Source of the DNA: Triplophysa rosa
Taxonomy: Eukaryota > Chordata > Actinopteri > Cypriniformes > Nemacheilidae
NCBI RefSeq assembly: GCF_024868665.1
Contig: NW_026634180.1
Location: 62,001 to 126,000, forward strand
DNA: 64,000 bases
Direction: 5' to 3'
Under the pieces are notes generated by a model. It made no database searches. It was not told the DNA's origin and saw only the letters and a list, made by a program, of their open reading frames with translations. Numbering within the stretch: the stretch's first letter is position 1; every line of letters starts with the position of its first letter. This document shows, piece by piece, positions 54,242 through 64,000 of the stretch. Both the position numbers and the translations under genes were made by a program.

Positions 54242-55059
54242 CTCAAAGAAAAGTAGTTGAAGACCCCTGGTGTACAGGCTTTTAAACCACTTAAATGCGA
54301 TTTTAAACAGTTGCTTTGATGCGTTCAATGAAGATAGACAGCTTTCTAAACTGTGGGACGCGGCAAAATGCAATGCGAGGTCCAGTCAGGTGTAAACAGT
54401 CATTGCCTGAAGGCTGCGTCGGTGAATCTGCGTCGGTCAGACAGCGCATCCGTGTTAAGTTCTCTTTCGTGCTTGAATGGATAAAACCATACAAGATTAT
54501 GTCAGAAAGCCCGTTTTGTCTAGCATTTTCTTAAGCACAGACTTCAAAGTGTAAAATAAAATCTTAAATGAATGCAAAGAGTTGTGAAAATGGGAGTGCG
54601 GTGACGGTCAGATCTGCTTACTGAGACAGCTCTTAAAGGGGCCACGTTCTTAAACGTGCTGCTGTGACTCCTGTCACTAATGTTAATCAAAGAACAAAAT
54701 AAAAGAAGAAATCAATGTGATTTTGTAGCTTTAATGAGAATTCTTCTGCATTCTTCTGCATTTAATTTATAATTTAGCATTAAAGACTGTAAAGTGTTTG
54801 AGAACTTCCTTCAATTTCTGTATATTTCATGATAGCTCTCAATTATATTGTTGAATGGCTATAATTAATGTTAAAATAATCAATTTAACAGAGACATCAG
54901 TTACAATAGTAATATCAAAATGTTAGCTTTCATAAAATGACGCTGTTAAAGAAATGTTTTGTTTCTACATCAATTTGAAGATTAAATGTGAAATTATTAA
55001 AATGTAAAAGTATATTTTAAAATATTATTATTATGTGTGATTAATCGTGATTAATAACA

Positions 55060-55540
55060 TTATAACATTATTTCGTCTGATGCTTTAACCTAGATGTGGA
55101 GCGGAATCCTGTTATTTAAATGTCATCTGGCTGTTCTGCATGTCTGAGTGAATTATGTGCACAGTTTAACATACAACACGAGTGATGGTCGAGGATTTAT
55201 CTGCGTCTGCACTGTATGAGGATATGAACAAATTAACTTCATCTCCAGAGTTGCTCTGAGAGTTTATTGTATGAGCGTTTACTGTTTGAGTGAAGCTTTC
55301 GGCATCGGCAAACACACTCTTTTCCTGGTCACTCTTTTCCTGTTGGTTCTTTGTAATGCTGGCAAATGTAACCTTCCAGTTAACTTGCGAAATCACTTCC
55401 ATTTGTTTTATAAATAAAGGGTATTGGAAGTAAAATCGGTCTGGGTAATTACAAATACTTTGATTTTAATAGTCACACAGCAAGAAAAAGAAAATTTGTA
55501 TAGGAAAAAGATGCATCGAGAATCGTTTTATCATCGCATC
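55060..55540. other. No gene seen
   Basis: The minus-strand 78-codon ORF at 55166-55402 lacks motifs. TTATCATCGCATCGCAGC before the next LTR continues after it as CCTCTGAATCGTAATC, part of an interrupted repeat. Confidence 0.4.
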
Positions 55541-55545
55541 GCAGC

Positions 55546-56056
55546 TGTCATGAATGGTGGGTGGTGAGAGACACGGAGACAAGGACAGAGGACCCAAGTG
55601 CAGACAGCGGGTAAGGGGTTAACACAAACTTTAATAAATAATAAGCAACAAAACAAAGACCCACGTGGGGGTAAAGTAACAAACATGGAAACAGGAACAA
55701 GACTAACTAAACTAACAGGACTAGACTAAAACACATCACAACTACAAAATAAACTAAACTAACTCAAAGACAGGAACTCACCACATTACACAAACACGAC
55801 ACAGTACAATGAACCAGCACGAGACAGAAGACACAAGGGCATTATAAAGGGGATAAATCAAGAGGGGACAGGTGCAGGACATTAACTAATTAACAAACAA
55901 TAACGAGGAGACGAAAGGGCGGGAACAGAGACGCCACACCGGAGAGTGGAAGACCAACAGGGACAAAACGTCACTCTCCACATAAAACAAGAGGTTCTAT
56001 CATGGTTCTGCCACTAGGTCAAGAGAAGCAAGACAAGGTGGGGCAGAACCATGACA
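55546..56056 (-). mobile_element. Solo LTR with perfect 5-bp duplication (GCAGC)
   Basis: 511 bp, plus strand TGTCATGAATGGTGGGTGG...GGGGCAGAACCATGACA, flanked by GCAGC (55541-55545 and 56057-56061). It shares the AGACAGCGGGTAAGGGGTTA and AACACAAACTTTAATAAA region with the 44.8-kb LTR family. Internal sequence has been lost. Orientation is inferred from the antisense AATAAA-type signal and resemblance to the 44.8-kb copy. Confidence 0.9.
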
Positions 56057-56179
56057 GCAGCCCTCTGAATCGTAATCTAATCGCATCGTGCCTAGAGATT
56101 CCCACCCCCTACCGATGGCCGTAAAGTCAAATCAGAGCGTCTTCTGTGTCTGGAATGGAAGATAACCTTGCTTGAAATG

Positions 56180-56340
56180 GGTTTGGCTAAAAGAAAATGT
56201 TGGTTTCGTCTAGGTACTTATACTATATTGACTGGGTTAAATAGAATTGCATTACTAAAAAGAGACTAAAATAGAATTTTCGTAGACTAAAACTAGACTA
56301 AAATGTCATCAGTTTTCATCGACTTTTTTGTGCAACGTGT
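56180..56340 (+). repeat. Dispersed repeat H, right part
   Basis: GACTAAAATAGAATTTTCGT, TAGACTAAAACTAGACTAAA and GTCATCAGTTTTCATCGAC. It resembles the block at 50690-50850 and may be the far side of the same ancestral element. Confidence 0.4.
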
Positions 56341-56489
56341 AATACTTTTTCTATGTGTAGATAGAACTTATCTACTGTATTTGTGCAATGTATTTAGCAC
56401 GTTCTAGGGAAAATAAAAAAGTTCAAATCAAAAGTAAAAAGATGCTGTATGTGTTTGTTGAACCACATTTTATAACACTTTTGGGAGGT

Positions 56490-56571
56490 GTGGAGGTGGT
56501 CTCAAAGAAGAAATCATGGCTGCACTACAGCAGCAGGAGAAAGACAAAGACACTGACAACCACCAAGTAAG
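56490..56571 (+). other. Very tentative exon
   Basis: The plus frame gives GGLKEEIMAALQQQEKDKDT and then DNHQ directly before GTAAGC, a good donor. The upstream acceptor is weak (GGAGGTGTGGAG), and the family is unrecognised. It may be chance. Confidence 0.2.
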
Positions 56572-57049
56572 CACATTTTGACCATTTCTCTTTTAAACAC
56601 AACCTTTTTACTTTGCATAAAATGTGGAGTAACTAAAATCCAGCAATCCAGCAACAAACATGCCTCCCTTGTTAGAACCAACAACTTTCCCATGTTTCCT
56701 ATCATTCAAGAGAACGTTCTGGGAACTAAAATAAAACTACCCGCTGAAAACGTTATACGAATGTTAAAGGATAATGTTCCAACAATGTTACCACTAAATG
56801 TGTTTAGAATGTTTTTTTTAGAATGTTTTCCTATCGGTCAAGAGAACGTTCTAGGAACTAAAATAAAACAACCCGCTGAAAACAGTAATGCAACATTGCT
56901 TGGTAATATTCTCAGAACAGTTTTAGAACAAAAAATTCTAGCTGGGATGTATTTATCTCCTCTATTATTCATTTTATACACAAATTCTTGTTTCAAGTTC
57001 TTTTTAACTTGGATTTATTTTTAAACTGTTGTGAGGAATCAAATTTCCT

Positions 57050-57615
57050 CCCGATACTTCAGAAACAGAGGAGATGGTTATCGATATTAGAGTACATAAT
57101 ACACCTCACCCTACATTAGTCCATGGGGAGTCTATAAATTGGTTACAACTTACAAATAACTGGGTATAGTTTTGGACAATATGCTTAAATAAGATTTGCA
57201 GACTAAATATTTAAGTAAGGAGATACAACAAAAAATGTACTTCTTAAAGAAATTACTGTCGTTTAATGTCCACAACAGAAGGCTTTTGATGTTTTATGGT
57301 TCTTTTACTTAAAGCACTATAACACTTTGTTTAAATGCTGGTATGGTAATGAAATTTCTCAGGAAAGAGGTAATAATGGCAAGTAAACTGCTAGGGATTT
57401 CATTACCAGGTTTAGAAAGTATTTACAAAGATACAAGTTATTAGAAAGAGTGTTGAACAAAGCTAACAATATTTTGGATGACAAGAGACATCCTCTACTT
57501 TTCTTTTGAATTATTGCCATCCAGTCGACGGCACTGTTTTCCACGATGTACGAAAAACTGGTCCAAATTGTCTTTTGTTCCTCAAGCAATTAAAAATTTG
57601 AATTCTATTTCTTAT
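57050..57615 (+). pseudogene. LINE reverse transcriptase C-terminal fragment, + strand
   Basis: In shifting plus frames: TEEMVIDIRVHNTPHPT, then QKMYFLKKLLSFNVHNRR and LLMFYGSF, then RHPLLF, ELLPSSRRHCFPRCTKNW and SFVPQAIKNLNS. This is the RT thumb and C-terminal layout of a third non-LTR family common in fishes. Multiple frameshifts and stops make it a relic. It sits just beyond the glycerol kinase exon at 57816. Confidence 0.75.
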
Positions 57616-57815
57616 AGCTTTGGTTGACATCCAGCTGGACTGGGTATACTTTATTTCTGTTTAATATAGGTATTTTCTGTGTATACCAAATTATGCTTTC
57701 TATTTAAAAATTCCAATCAAATCAATTCAAACTAAGCATTACAGGGAGTAATTTGAAAAAAAAGGTGGCATTATGTCTTAAGAGCTTTAGTGTGGTGTAC
57801 TTCAGATTCTTTTAC

Positions 57816-57959
57816 CTTCTAGGTTGATTTGAGGTTCAAATTTCTCTGAAATGACCTCAGTAACATCTTTTGGGTTTAAGCTCCAAATCCTGACCCCCTC
57901 AGCTGCTCCTGCCACCATGGCAGCGCCCAAAGCAGTGGTCTCAGGCATAGATGGCTTAA
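57816..57959 (-). CDS. gk: Glycerol kinase exon (downstream of 58210-58330)
   Basis: Minus-strand exon of 144 bp between TTTGCAG and GTAAAA, in phase 1 with the upstream exon. It encodes [20 protein letters not shown], then [15 protein letters not shown] and KFEPQINLE. This is the ATP-binding FGGY-kinase C-terminal region of glycerol kinase (glycerol + ATP to glycerol-3-phosphate), and it matches vertebrate GK as I remember it at most positions. The next exon toward lower coordinates was not found within reach, where LINE sequence lies. GK versus a close paralogue cannot be separated here. Confidence 0.88.
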
Positions 57960-58034
57960 CTGCAAATACATGTCATATAGCAATAGAAACCTAGAAGAGA
58001 TGCTATTTTCTTTCAGGCTCTGGTTTTATTGAAA

Positions 58035-58195
58035 TAAAATCCTGTAGCCCTGTGATTAGAGCATGGCACTAGCAATGCCAAAGTCATGGGTTGAATTCCA
58101 GGGATTGCACATACTCAGAAACAAATAACGTATATAGTATAATGCAATGTAAGTCCTTTTGGATGAAAGCGTCTGCAAAATGTGTAAATGTAAAT
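58035..58195 (+). repeat. tRNA-derived SINE in glycerol kinase intron
   Basis: Head GTGATTAGAGCATGGCACTA, B-box-like GTCATGGGTTGAATTCCAG, body ATGCAATGTAAGTCCTTTTG, tail GTAAATGTAAATGG. It is antisense to the gene and intronic, so the mature mRNA is not affected. Confidence 0.8.
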
Positions 58196-58209
58196 GGAGG
58201 AAATCATAC

Positions 58210-58330
58210 CAACTGGAATACACAGTATGTCTGCCTGCAGCTGCATCAGTAACCGATTAGAGGTCATTCCTCCATCAACCTGGAGCTGAGAGAGAGCAAT
58301 CCCACTATCCTGATTCATTGCATCCAGAAT
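58210..58330 (-). CDS. gk: Glycerol kinase exon (ATP-domain segment)
   Basis: Minus-strand exon of 121 bp between TTTGTTTCAG and GTATGA. It encodes [20 protein letters not shown] and then [20 protein letters not shown]. The VDGG motif is part of the ATP/phosphate-binding core of the FGGY carbohydrate kinase fold. The exon ends in phase 1 and joins the exon at 57816-57959. The 250-bp intron contains a tRNA-derived SINE. This is part of the cytosolic/mitochondrial-surface glycerol-phosphorylating enzyme. Other exons lie beyond or are not visible in this window. Confidence 0.9.
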
Positions 58331-58339
58331 CTGAAACAA

Positions 58340-58950
58340 ACAACAATGCAATAGCATCTTTAAAATATTGCTGATAATCACTGATTTATTTGCAACATAC
58401 TCTATGTTAGTTCAGTTAAAATCACCTCTGTACTCAAAACCAGGGGCCAGTTGTTCAAAAGTAATCAGATTGACTCAAATATTAAAAAGGGGATGTTCAA
58501 AAGAAAAAAATGGATGAGTTTTTGTTGTTCAAAATTTTTAGTAAGACTGGGATATGTCTGAGCCAGAAAACCAGGATTATTCTGATCCCAGCAGATTAAT
58601 TTCAAGAATAAAAATGAATTTAAAACTTTACAATTAAAAAAACCCACAATTTATTTTATGTGATATATACACAAATGTATATTTTTATTTTGCTCTTGAT
58701 TAATTAAACCGTTATAATGGGAAAATATACTTTTTTTTAAACTGTCATTTATCTGGCAGGGGTGTGGCCACAGACCGAGACACGACTAAATGCAAACACA
58801 GATGTATCAATCAATATAAACAAGAGATAAACTTGGAACATTTCTCAACCATGTAACATAAATAAGACCAGACAACGAGGGGGCAAACTGAGTGTAAATA
58901 TAAAGAGTCCTGGCGATGGGGAGATCGCTAGCAGGTGAGGGTGATTGCAG
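58340..58950. other. No exon seen (intron or intergenic)
   Basis: Upstream side of the glycerol kinase exon. No preceding exon was found before the repeat-rich region beginning near 58950. Confidence 0.45.
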
Positions 58951-58953
58951 TAC

Positions 58954-59012
58954 ATTTACATTTTGTCATTTAGCAGATGCTTTTGTCCAAAGCGACTTAC
59001 AGAGAGTTCAGG
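58954..59012 (-). repeat. SINE body fragment
   Basis: Plus strand TCATTTAGCAGATGCTTTTG and CCAAAGCGACTTACAGAGAG is the reverse of the SINE body and tail. The head is missing. Confidence 0.75.
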
Positions 59013-59178
59013 GAGCAATAAGCGATATGTCATACAGGAGCAATAATACAATAGGTGCTAATACAAAGTTACTAGTTTCAGCAAAAGCTAGACCAATACC
59101 TGTTGAGAGAAAGAGAGAAGGTTAGTGTTTTTTTTCTCTCGTTTGTCTGTGAAGTATTCACAGAAGAGATGGGTTTTA

Positions 59179-59315
59179 AGTAGGGCTGTCAACGTTAACG
59201 CGTTAACGCATGCGATTAATTTTTTCAAATGAACGCGTGAGAAAATATTTATAGCAATTAACGCAGCATCCGTTTGTTTTGACATCCTTTGTCTAGCGTT
59301 ACATTATGTAATCAC
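59179..59315 (+). repeat. Second copy of the outer repeat of the 51-55 kb nest
   Basis: TAGGGCTGTCAACGTTAACG through TAGCGTTACATTATGTAATC matches 50858-50990 base for base at most positions, then is cut by the chromovirus LTR at 59316. Its remainder should lie beyond the right end of that element, outside the window. Confidence 0.85.
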
Positions 59316-59911
59316 TGTCACGCTCGGAAGAACTGGACTCAAGGGCAGATTCAAATCAAAAGACTTTAATTAAACAGCAGAACGGGAGTCAAAAAACAAA
59401 ATAACGGAACAGAGTTCCGACAATACCAAGGAAGAGACAGAGGCAGGGTCAAACAGGCATGTGGTCAGACGAGTGGCATATAGTGTCCAAAGGGAAATCC
59501 AGAGAGTAGTCAGACGGGCGAGGGTCGATCGAGGTGCAAACAGGATCCAGAGGGAAAAGGCAAGCTCGTAATCCCAACCGGCGAAGAAGACTAAAGAAGG
59601 ATCCAGCACCGAACAGCAGATCAGTCCCGGGAAAAAACTCCAAACAAAGACACTCAAGATAACTAAGACTAGAAGAAAACAAGGTTAGCATATTCTGAAG
59701 GTAGCAAGAGCGGGGTAAACCATACAACGCAACAGCAACTAAGGAAAGAAAAGAGAGGAATATAAAGGGAAGAGTTGACGAGTAGAGATAAGAGACAGGT
59801 GTGCGCTGCTGAGCCGCTCGGCTGATTGCCAAACCGCGTCAGCTGCGCCACAGAGTAGTGATGAAGAGAAAGTGAGACAGTGAAAAGGAAAATCAAACCC
59901 GGGACCTGACA
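59316..59911 (-). mobile_element. 3' LTR of chromovirus
   Basis: 596 bp. Minus strand starts TGTCAGGTCCCGGGTTTGAT and ends TTCCGAGCGTGACA. It inserted into a dispersed repeat at GTAATCAC. It carries an ATTAAAGTC polyadenylation-type signal near the end. Pol terminates inside it at 59893. Confidence 0.85.
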
Positions 59912-62900
59912 GTACCCCCGCCTCCAGAAGCGCCACCCGGCGCGCTTGAGGAAGAGGGATGGTTGCGGTGGAAGGTGTCAATGAGAGAGCGGTCCAGAAT
60001 GTCCCGGGCCGGAACCCAGCTCCTCTCCTCAGGACCATAGCCTGCCCAGTGCACTAAGTACTGGAATCCCCGGCCACGGCGTATAGACTCCAAAATCCGC
60101 TTGACCCTAAAAGCAGGGGCACCTTCAATGACCAAGGGAGGGGGAGGGAGAGTAGGGGAGGAAACAGAGGGGGTGTGGGGGGAACAAAGAACAGGTTTGA
60201 CTCTAGAGACATGAAAGACAGGGTGGACACGACAGAAAGGATTAGGCAATCGAAGCTGGACCGCCACCGGGCTGACAACCTTGACGATGGGAAACGGTCC
60301 AATGAACCTGGGTGCCAATTTGCGGGCCGGGACCCGCAAAGGGAGGTCCTTGGTAGAAAGCCATACTCGTTGCCCACATACGTATCTAGGCGCCTTCCGG
60401 CGGTGACGGTCAGCGGTGCGCTTGGTACGGTCCCGGGACCGGACTAGCTCTTCCCTGGCCCTTTTCCAGGTACGCCGACAGCGCTGGATGAAGGCTTGGA
60501 CCGAGGGAACCGCAGCTTCGACAGCCTGGGAAGGAAACACAGGGGGTTGGTAATCTAGACAACACATGAATGGAGACAGCCTGGTCGTAGATACCGGCAA
60601 GGAGTTGTGAGCATACTCAACCCAGGTCAGCTGCTGGCTCCAGGTGGAAGGATTGTGGGAAGCCATGCATCGGAGCATCCTACCCAGATCCTGGTTGGCG
60701 CGTTCGGACTGCCCGTTGGTTTGTGGATGGAATCCGGACGACAGACTGGCTGAAGCGCCAATCTGGCGACAGAACTCCCTCCAAATTTGGGAGGCAAATT
60801 GGGGACCCCTGTCCGAAACCACATCCTCGGGGAGACCGTGGATGCGGAAGACCTGGTCCACCAAAACCCGGGCCGTCTCTTTGGCCGAGGGAAGTTTGGG
60901 GAGGCCGATAAAATGGGCCGCTTTAGAGAAGCGGTCCACCACGGTCAAGATCACCGTATTGCCACCGGACTGAGGGAGACCAACCACGAAGTCCAGGGCA
61001 ATATGGGACCAAGGGCGGGAGGGAACAGACAGGGGTTGTAACAAACCAACGGGCGGTGCATTAGAAGACTTTTTCTGCGCACAGACCGGACACGCCCCCA
61101 CGAACTGGTGGATGTCCTCCCTCATGGCTGGCCACCAAAACCGCTGGCGGATGGCAGCCAGCGATCTCCTAACACCCGGATGGCAAGTGAGTCTGGAAGA
61201 ATGGCCCCACCGAAGGACCGCCGTGCGGGCCGACTCAGGAACAAAGAGCAGACCCGATGGGCACCCTCGGGACGCCTCCACTCCGACCAGAGCTCTCCTG
61301 ACGCGTTGCTCGATACCCCAAGTAATCGCCCCCACCACCCGACCCTCAGGGAGGATAGTGTCGGGGGGAAAGGGAGGACCACTAGCCGGGGCAAGGCATC
61401 GAGACAGCGCATCGGGTTTGCCATTTTTGGAGCCTGGCCGGTAAGACAGGGTGAAATCGAAGCGCCCAAAGAAAAGTGCCCAACGAGCCTGCCTGGCATT
61501 CAGTCGTTTGGCGGACCGAATGTACTCCAAGTTCCTGTGGTCGGTCCACACAATGAAAGGAACGGTAGCCCCCTCCAGCCAGTGACGCCACTCTCCCAGA
61601 GCCAAACGCACTGCCAACAGCTCACGGTTGCCGACATCGTAGTTTCGTTCTGCGGGAGACAAACGGTGAGAGAAATACGCACAAGGATGTATTTTAAGAT
61701 CGTGCGAAAAAACTTGGGAAAGGACCGCTCCGACCCCAACCTCAGAAGCATCAACCTCCACCACGAACTGACGAGTGGGATCAGGGGTGACCAGAATAGG
61801 TGCGGTGACAAACCTGTTCTTAAGTTCGTCAAACGCAACCTGAGCCGCCGATGACCACTCAAAACTGTTCCTAGTGGAGGTCAATGCCGAGAGGGGAGCC
61901 GCCACCTGCCCAAAGTTCCTGATGAACCGCCGATAAAAATTGGCGAAACCCAGGAACTGTTGGACCCCTTTCCGGGAGGCAGGTGCCGGCCAGTCAGAGA
62001 CGGCCCTTACCTTCGCAGGATCCATGCGAACTCCCTCATCCGAGATGATGTGGCCCAGGAACGAAACTGACCGGGCATGAAACTCACACTTCTCCACCTT
62101 GACGTATAGCTGGTTCTCAAGCAGCCGTTGGAGCACTTGCTTGACATGACGGACATGCATCTGGAGGGAAGAAGAGAATATAAGAATATCATCCAGATAC
62201 ACAAAGGCGAACCTGTCGATCATGTCACGAAGAACATCGTTAACAAGTGCTTGGAAAACAGCTGGAGCATTAGATAACCCAAAGGGAAGAACCAAATACT
62301 CAAAATGCCCTGTGGGGGTGTTAAAGGCTGTTTTCCATTCGTCCCCCTCTCTAATCCGGACCAGGTGATAGGCATTGCGAAGATCCAACTTTGTGAAGAA
62401 CTTCGCTCCCTGCAGGAGTTCAAAGGCTGAGGACATAAGGGGTAACGGGTACCGGTTCTTAACCGTTATGTCATTCAGGCCTCTGTAGTCAATGCAGGGG
62501 CGAAGCGAACCATCCTTCTTCTTCACAAAGAAGAATCCCGCCCCAGCCGGAGATGAGGAGGAACGAATGATACCGGCTGCGAGAGACTCGTTCAAATATT
62601 TCTCTATGGCTGCTCGTTCAGGAGCAGCCAAGGAGAAAAGCCGTCCGCGAGGTGGAGAAGAGCCGGGGAGAAGGTCTATGGCACAGTCATAGGGTCGGTG
62701 TGGGGGAAGAGAAGAGGCCCGGGATTTGCTGAAGACCGCTCTCAACTCATGATACTCCACAGGAACCCGGGATAGATCAACCCTTTCCACCTGCAACAGA
62801 GAAAAGGAAGAGAGGGGGGAACAAGCAGAGACAAGACAATGGGCATGACAATATAGGCTCCATCCCAATAACGAGCTATTAGTCCAATTAATGGACGGGT

Positions 62901-63330
62901 TATGGCGAGAGAGCCAGGGATGACCAAAGATTATGGGAGCTTCCGGTGACTTAAAAACAAAAAATTCTAGTTCCTCCTTGTGATTACCTGACGTGACCAC
63001 GCTTAAGGGAGTGGTGAGAGCAGACACAGTTTGCAAGATACTGCCGTCAAGGGCACGGACGGTGACTGGCGGATGAAGCTGCCGAGTGGGAAGCCCTCTT
63101 ACGCGGGCCCAGGTCTCGTCCACGAAATTGCCCTCCGCTCCAGAGTCCAGCAGCGCCGACTCATTGAAAGAAGAACCACTAAAACTGAGGGTCACCGGAA
63201 GGAGAGTGCGAGAACAACGGGTGGGGGAGACTGAAGTACCGCTCGCCAGGATTCCCCTGACTACCGACGAGCGTTGGCTTTTAACGGACAATCGGAAGCC
63301 TGGTGATCTTGCCCGCCACAGTAGAGGCAC
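59893..63330 (-). CDS. Pol of chromovirus (PR-RT-RNase H-IN-chromodomain)
   Basis: 1145 uninterrupted codons. Protease Asp62-Ser-Gly in [14 protein letters not shown]. Reverse transcriptase Asp316 in [11 protein letters not shown] and YLDD at 378-381. RNase H Asp527, Glu570, Asp597. Integrase zinc site His710, His717, Cys747, Cys750, catalytic Asp780, Asp840, Glu876, and GPF at 1011-1013. Chromodomain at about 1074-1125 ([20 protein letters not shown] then [18 protein letters not shown]), with Tyr1091, Trp1095 and Trp1105 as candidate aromatic-cage residues; in chromoviruses such domains direct integration toward methylated-histone chromatin. The frame starts within gag overlap at -1, so it is probably expressed by frameshifting. 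The listed start is arbitrary. Confidence 0.95.
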   Translation of the reverse strand: MPLLWRARSPGFRLSVKSQRSSVVRGILASGTSVSPTRCSRTLLPVTLSFSGSSFNESALLDSGAEGNFVDETWARVRGLPTRQLHPPVTVRALDGSILQTVSALTTPLSVVTSGNHKEELEFFVFKSPEAPIIFGHPWLSRHNPSINWTNSSLLGWSLYCHAHCLVSACSPLSSFSLLQVERVDLSRVPVEYHELRAVFSKSRASSLPPHRPYDCAIDLLPGSSPPRGRLFSLAAPERAAIEKYLNESLAAGIIRSSSSPAGAGFFFVKKKDGSLRPCIDYRGLNDITVKNRYPLPLMSSAFELLQGAKFFTKLDLRNAYHLVRIREGDEWKTAFNTPTGHFEYLVLPFGLSNAPAVFQALVNDVLRDMIDRFAFVYLDDILIFSSSLQMHVRHVKQVLQRLLENQLYVKVEKCEFHARSVSFLGHIISDEGVRMDPAKVRAVSDWPAPASRKGVQQFLGFANFYRRFIRNFGQVAAPLSALTSTRNSFEWSSAAQVAFDELKNRFVTAPILVTPDPTRQFVVEVDASEVGVGAVLSQVFSHDLKIHPCAYFSHRLSPAERNYDVGNRELLAVRLALGEWRHWLEGATVPFIVWTDHRNLEYIRSAKRLNARQARWALFFGRFDFTLSYRPGSKNGKPDALSRCLAPASGPPFPPDTILPEGRVVGAITWGIEQRVRRALVGVEASRGCPSGLLFVPESARTAVLRWGHSSRLTCHPGVRRSLAAIRQRFWWPAMREDIHQFVGACPVCAQKKSSNAPPVGLLQPLSVPSRPWSHIALDFVVGLPQSGGNTVILTVVDRFSKAAHFIGLPKLPSAKETARVLVDQVFRIHGLPEDVVSDRGPQFASQIWREFCRQIGASASLSSGFHPQTNGQSERANQDLGRMLRCMASHNPSTWSQQLTWVEYAHNSLPVSTTRLSPFMCCLDYQPPVFPSQAVEAAVPSVQAFIQRCRRTWKRAREELVRSRDRTKRTADRHRRKAPRYVCGQRVWLSTKDLPLRVPARKLAPRFIGPFPIVKVVSPVAVQLRLPNPFCRVHPVFHVSRVKPVLCSPHTPSVSSPTLPPPPLVIEGAPAFRVKRILESIRRGRGFQYLVHWAGYGPEERSWVPARDILDRSLIDTFHRNHPSSSSAPGGASGGGGTVRSRV

Positions 63331-64000
63331 AAACCCTCATTTAGGCGCCGAAGCTTCTCTTTAGCCGGAAGGCGTAATCTGCCTAGCTGCATGGGTTCAG
63401 AAACATCGGTGGAAACAGCCACGGTGGCCTTGAGAGACGGCTTGAGGGATGAATGCAGATCTAGAGGTCTGGCTGTGGCCTTAACCCGGCGGTGTAATTC
63501 CATTCTTGCATCTAGCCGAATAGCCAAGGCTATCAGATCATCCAACCGTTCCGGAGGATCGCGAGCATACATCTCATCCTTCACGTCACTGGCCAACCCC
63601 TCAAGAAAACGTGCTGAAAGTGCCTCTGAATTCCATTGACTGGTCGCCGCGAGCGTGTGAAATTCGATCGCGTAGTCTGCTACGGAGCGATGCCCCTGCC
63701 GGAGTGCTGCTAAAAGTCTAGAGGCCTCCTTCCCAAACACAGAGCGGTCAAACACCTTTACCATCTCCTCCTTGAAGTCCTCAAAATTAAATGAAAAATT
63801 GGACTGTGCTGCCCACCATGCCGCACCCCAATCACGGGCACGACCCGTCAGCAGTGAGATGACGAATGCCACTTTAGCTCTCTGTGAAGCGTATGTGGAT
63901 GGCTGAAGGGAGAACACAACTTCGCATTGAATAATGAAAGCTCGGCAAAGAGTGGGCTCACCGTCATACGGAAGAGGATTGTTTATGCGGGGTTCGTGCA
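63261..64000 (-). CDS. Gag of chromovirus (partial, N-terminus outside window)
   Basis: The frame is open from the window edge (about 245 codons, beginning [20 protein letters not shown]) to a stop at 63261. Recognisable blocks: [33 protein letters not shown] and [13 protein letters not shown] of sushi-type capsids, and a C-terminal zinc knuckle [14 protein letters not shown] (Cys-x2-Cys-x4-His-x4-Cys). It forms the particle that packages RNA. The stop lies 70 bp inside the pol frame. GTTAAAA just before the stop is a possible -1 slippery heptamer. The start codon is beyond 64000. Confidence 0.9.
   Translation of the reverse strand, partial: HEPRINNPLPYDGEPTLCRAFIIQCEVVFSLQPSTYASQRAKVAFVISLLTGRARDWGAAWWAAQSNFSFNFEDFKEEMVKVFDRSVFGKEASRLLAALRQGHRSVADYAIEFHTLAATSQWNSEALSARFLEGLASDVKDEMYARDPPERLDDLIALAIRLDARMELHRRVKATARPLDLHSSLKPSLKATVAVSTDVSEPMQLGRLRLPAKEKLRRLNEGLCLYCGGQDHQASDCPLKANARR

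Larger units (their letters stand above)
51010..54279. mobile_element. hAT transposon with perfect 8-bp duplication (GTGTACAG)
   Basis: Left end CAGGGCTAGTCAACTGGCGG, right end complement CAGGGGTCTTCAACTACTTT. Both are flanked by GTGTACAG (51002-51009 and 54280-54287). The 8-bp duplication and CAGGG ends identify hAT. Excluding the nested LTR element it is about 1.05 kb and encodes no transposase, so it is non-autonomous. The LTR element inserted only about 40 bp from its right end. Confidence 0.9.
50858..55057. mobile_element. Outer repeat of the triple nest (TAGGGCTGTCAACG family)
   Basis: Starts TAGGGCTGTCAACGTTAACG, and a second copy of the first 130 bp is at 59179-59315, so it is a dispersed family. 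Likely right end GTGATTAATCGTGATTAATAAC near 55057. Flanks GTTATAAC and ATTATAAC match in seven of eight positions, compatible with an old hAT-like 8-bp duplication. Without the nested hAT element it would be about 0.9 kb. No ORF is recognised. Ends do not form a clear inverted repeat, so the type is uncertain. Confidence 0.45.
59316..64000 (-). mobile_element. Chromodomain Ty3/gypsy element (sushi-like), right end outside
   Basis: Minus-strand element with 3' LTR at 59316-59911, a 1145-codon pol and a gag frame open to the window edge. Protease, RT, RNase H, integrase and a C-terminal chromodomain occur in Ty3/gypsy order. The gag and pol frames are offset by -1, as in sushi-type chromoviruses. 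The 5' LTR and most of gag are beyond 64000, so integrity and target duplication cannot be judged. The retained reading frames have no stops, suggesting a recent or well-preserved copy. Confidence 0.93.

Noticed and set aside
50850..55064. Firm hAT assignment of the outer repeat by an 8-bp duplication
   Set aside because: The flanks GTTATAAC and ATTATAAC differ at one base and the ends do not form a clear inverted repeat, so I kept it as a possibility only.
61108..61854. 248-codon plus-strand ORF
   Set aside because: Antisense shadow of the chromovirus pol, like the other plus-strand ORFs at 60.1-63.4 kb.

Overview
The window looks like gene-poor, transposon-saturated intergenic and intronic DNA from a ray-finned fish, probably a cypriniform. 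The reasons are GT-AG introns, abundant Tc1 and hAT transposons, fish-type tRNA-derived SINEs (including one resembling the cyprinid HAmo SINE), DIRS and Gmr1-like retrotransposons and a chromodomain Ty3/gypsy element. The species call is inference. No bacterial, plasmid, phage, CRISPR or rRNA feature was seen.

Layout. 1-4.1 kb: a deleted Tc1 element, a decayed THAP-finger remnant, and a convergent pair made of a THAP-like ORF (+) and a two-exon P2X7-C-terminal-like zinc domain (-). 4.7-8.6 kb: a LINE 3' end carrying a CA microsatellite, a hAT-like element and an LTR/gag remnant. 10.3-24.8 kb: long-inverted-repeat DNA transposons nested in one another, with two inverted copies of one 2.5-kb module, plus a second Tc1 element and one isolated candidate exon. 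24.8-32.2 kb: a BED-finger hAT fragment, a DIRS RT fragment, two LINE copies each split by a TTAA-flanked element, and a near-palindromic foldback element. 32.7-33.3 kb: a possible small two-exon gene. 34.9-40.0 kb: an LTR-to-LTR Gmr1-type Ty3/gypsy element on the minus strand, with integrase upstream of RT and a tRNA-Phe primer site. 40.0-45.9 kb: two partial endogenous retroviruses with broken env regions. 50.7-56.3 kb: a nest in which a 2.2-kb gag-only LTR element sits in a hAT element, which sits in an older dispersed repeat. Two solo LTRs (44.8 and 55.5 kb) have perfect 5-bp target duplications. 57.8-58.3 kb: two minus-strand exons of glycerol kinase, the only host gene recognised with confidence. 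59.3-64.0 kb: a chromovirus (sushi-like) with a 1145-codon uninterrupted pol reading frame, running off the right edge.

There are no operons. The loci are related by insertion order, which can be reconstructed from target-site duplications: TTAA at two LINE sites, tctgg/gtgtacag in the triple nest, accatatt with a paralogous empty site, taaagc around the large palindromic element, and ttgta around a 680-bp insertion. Most long ORFs not listed are antisense or repeat-derived shadows.
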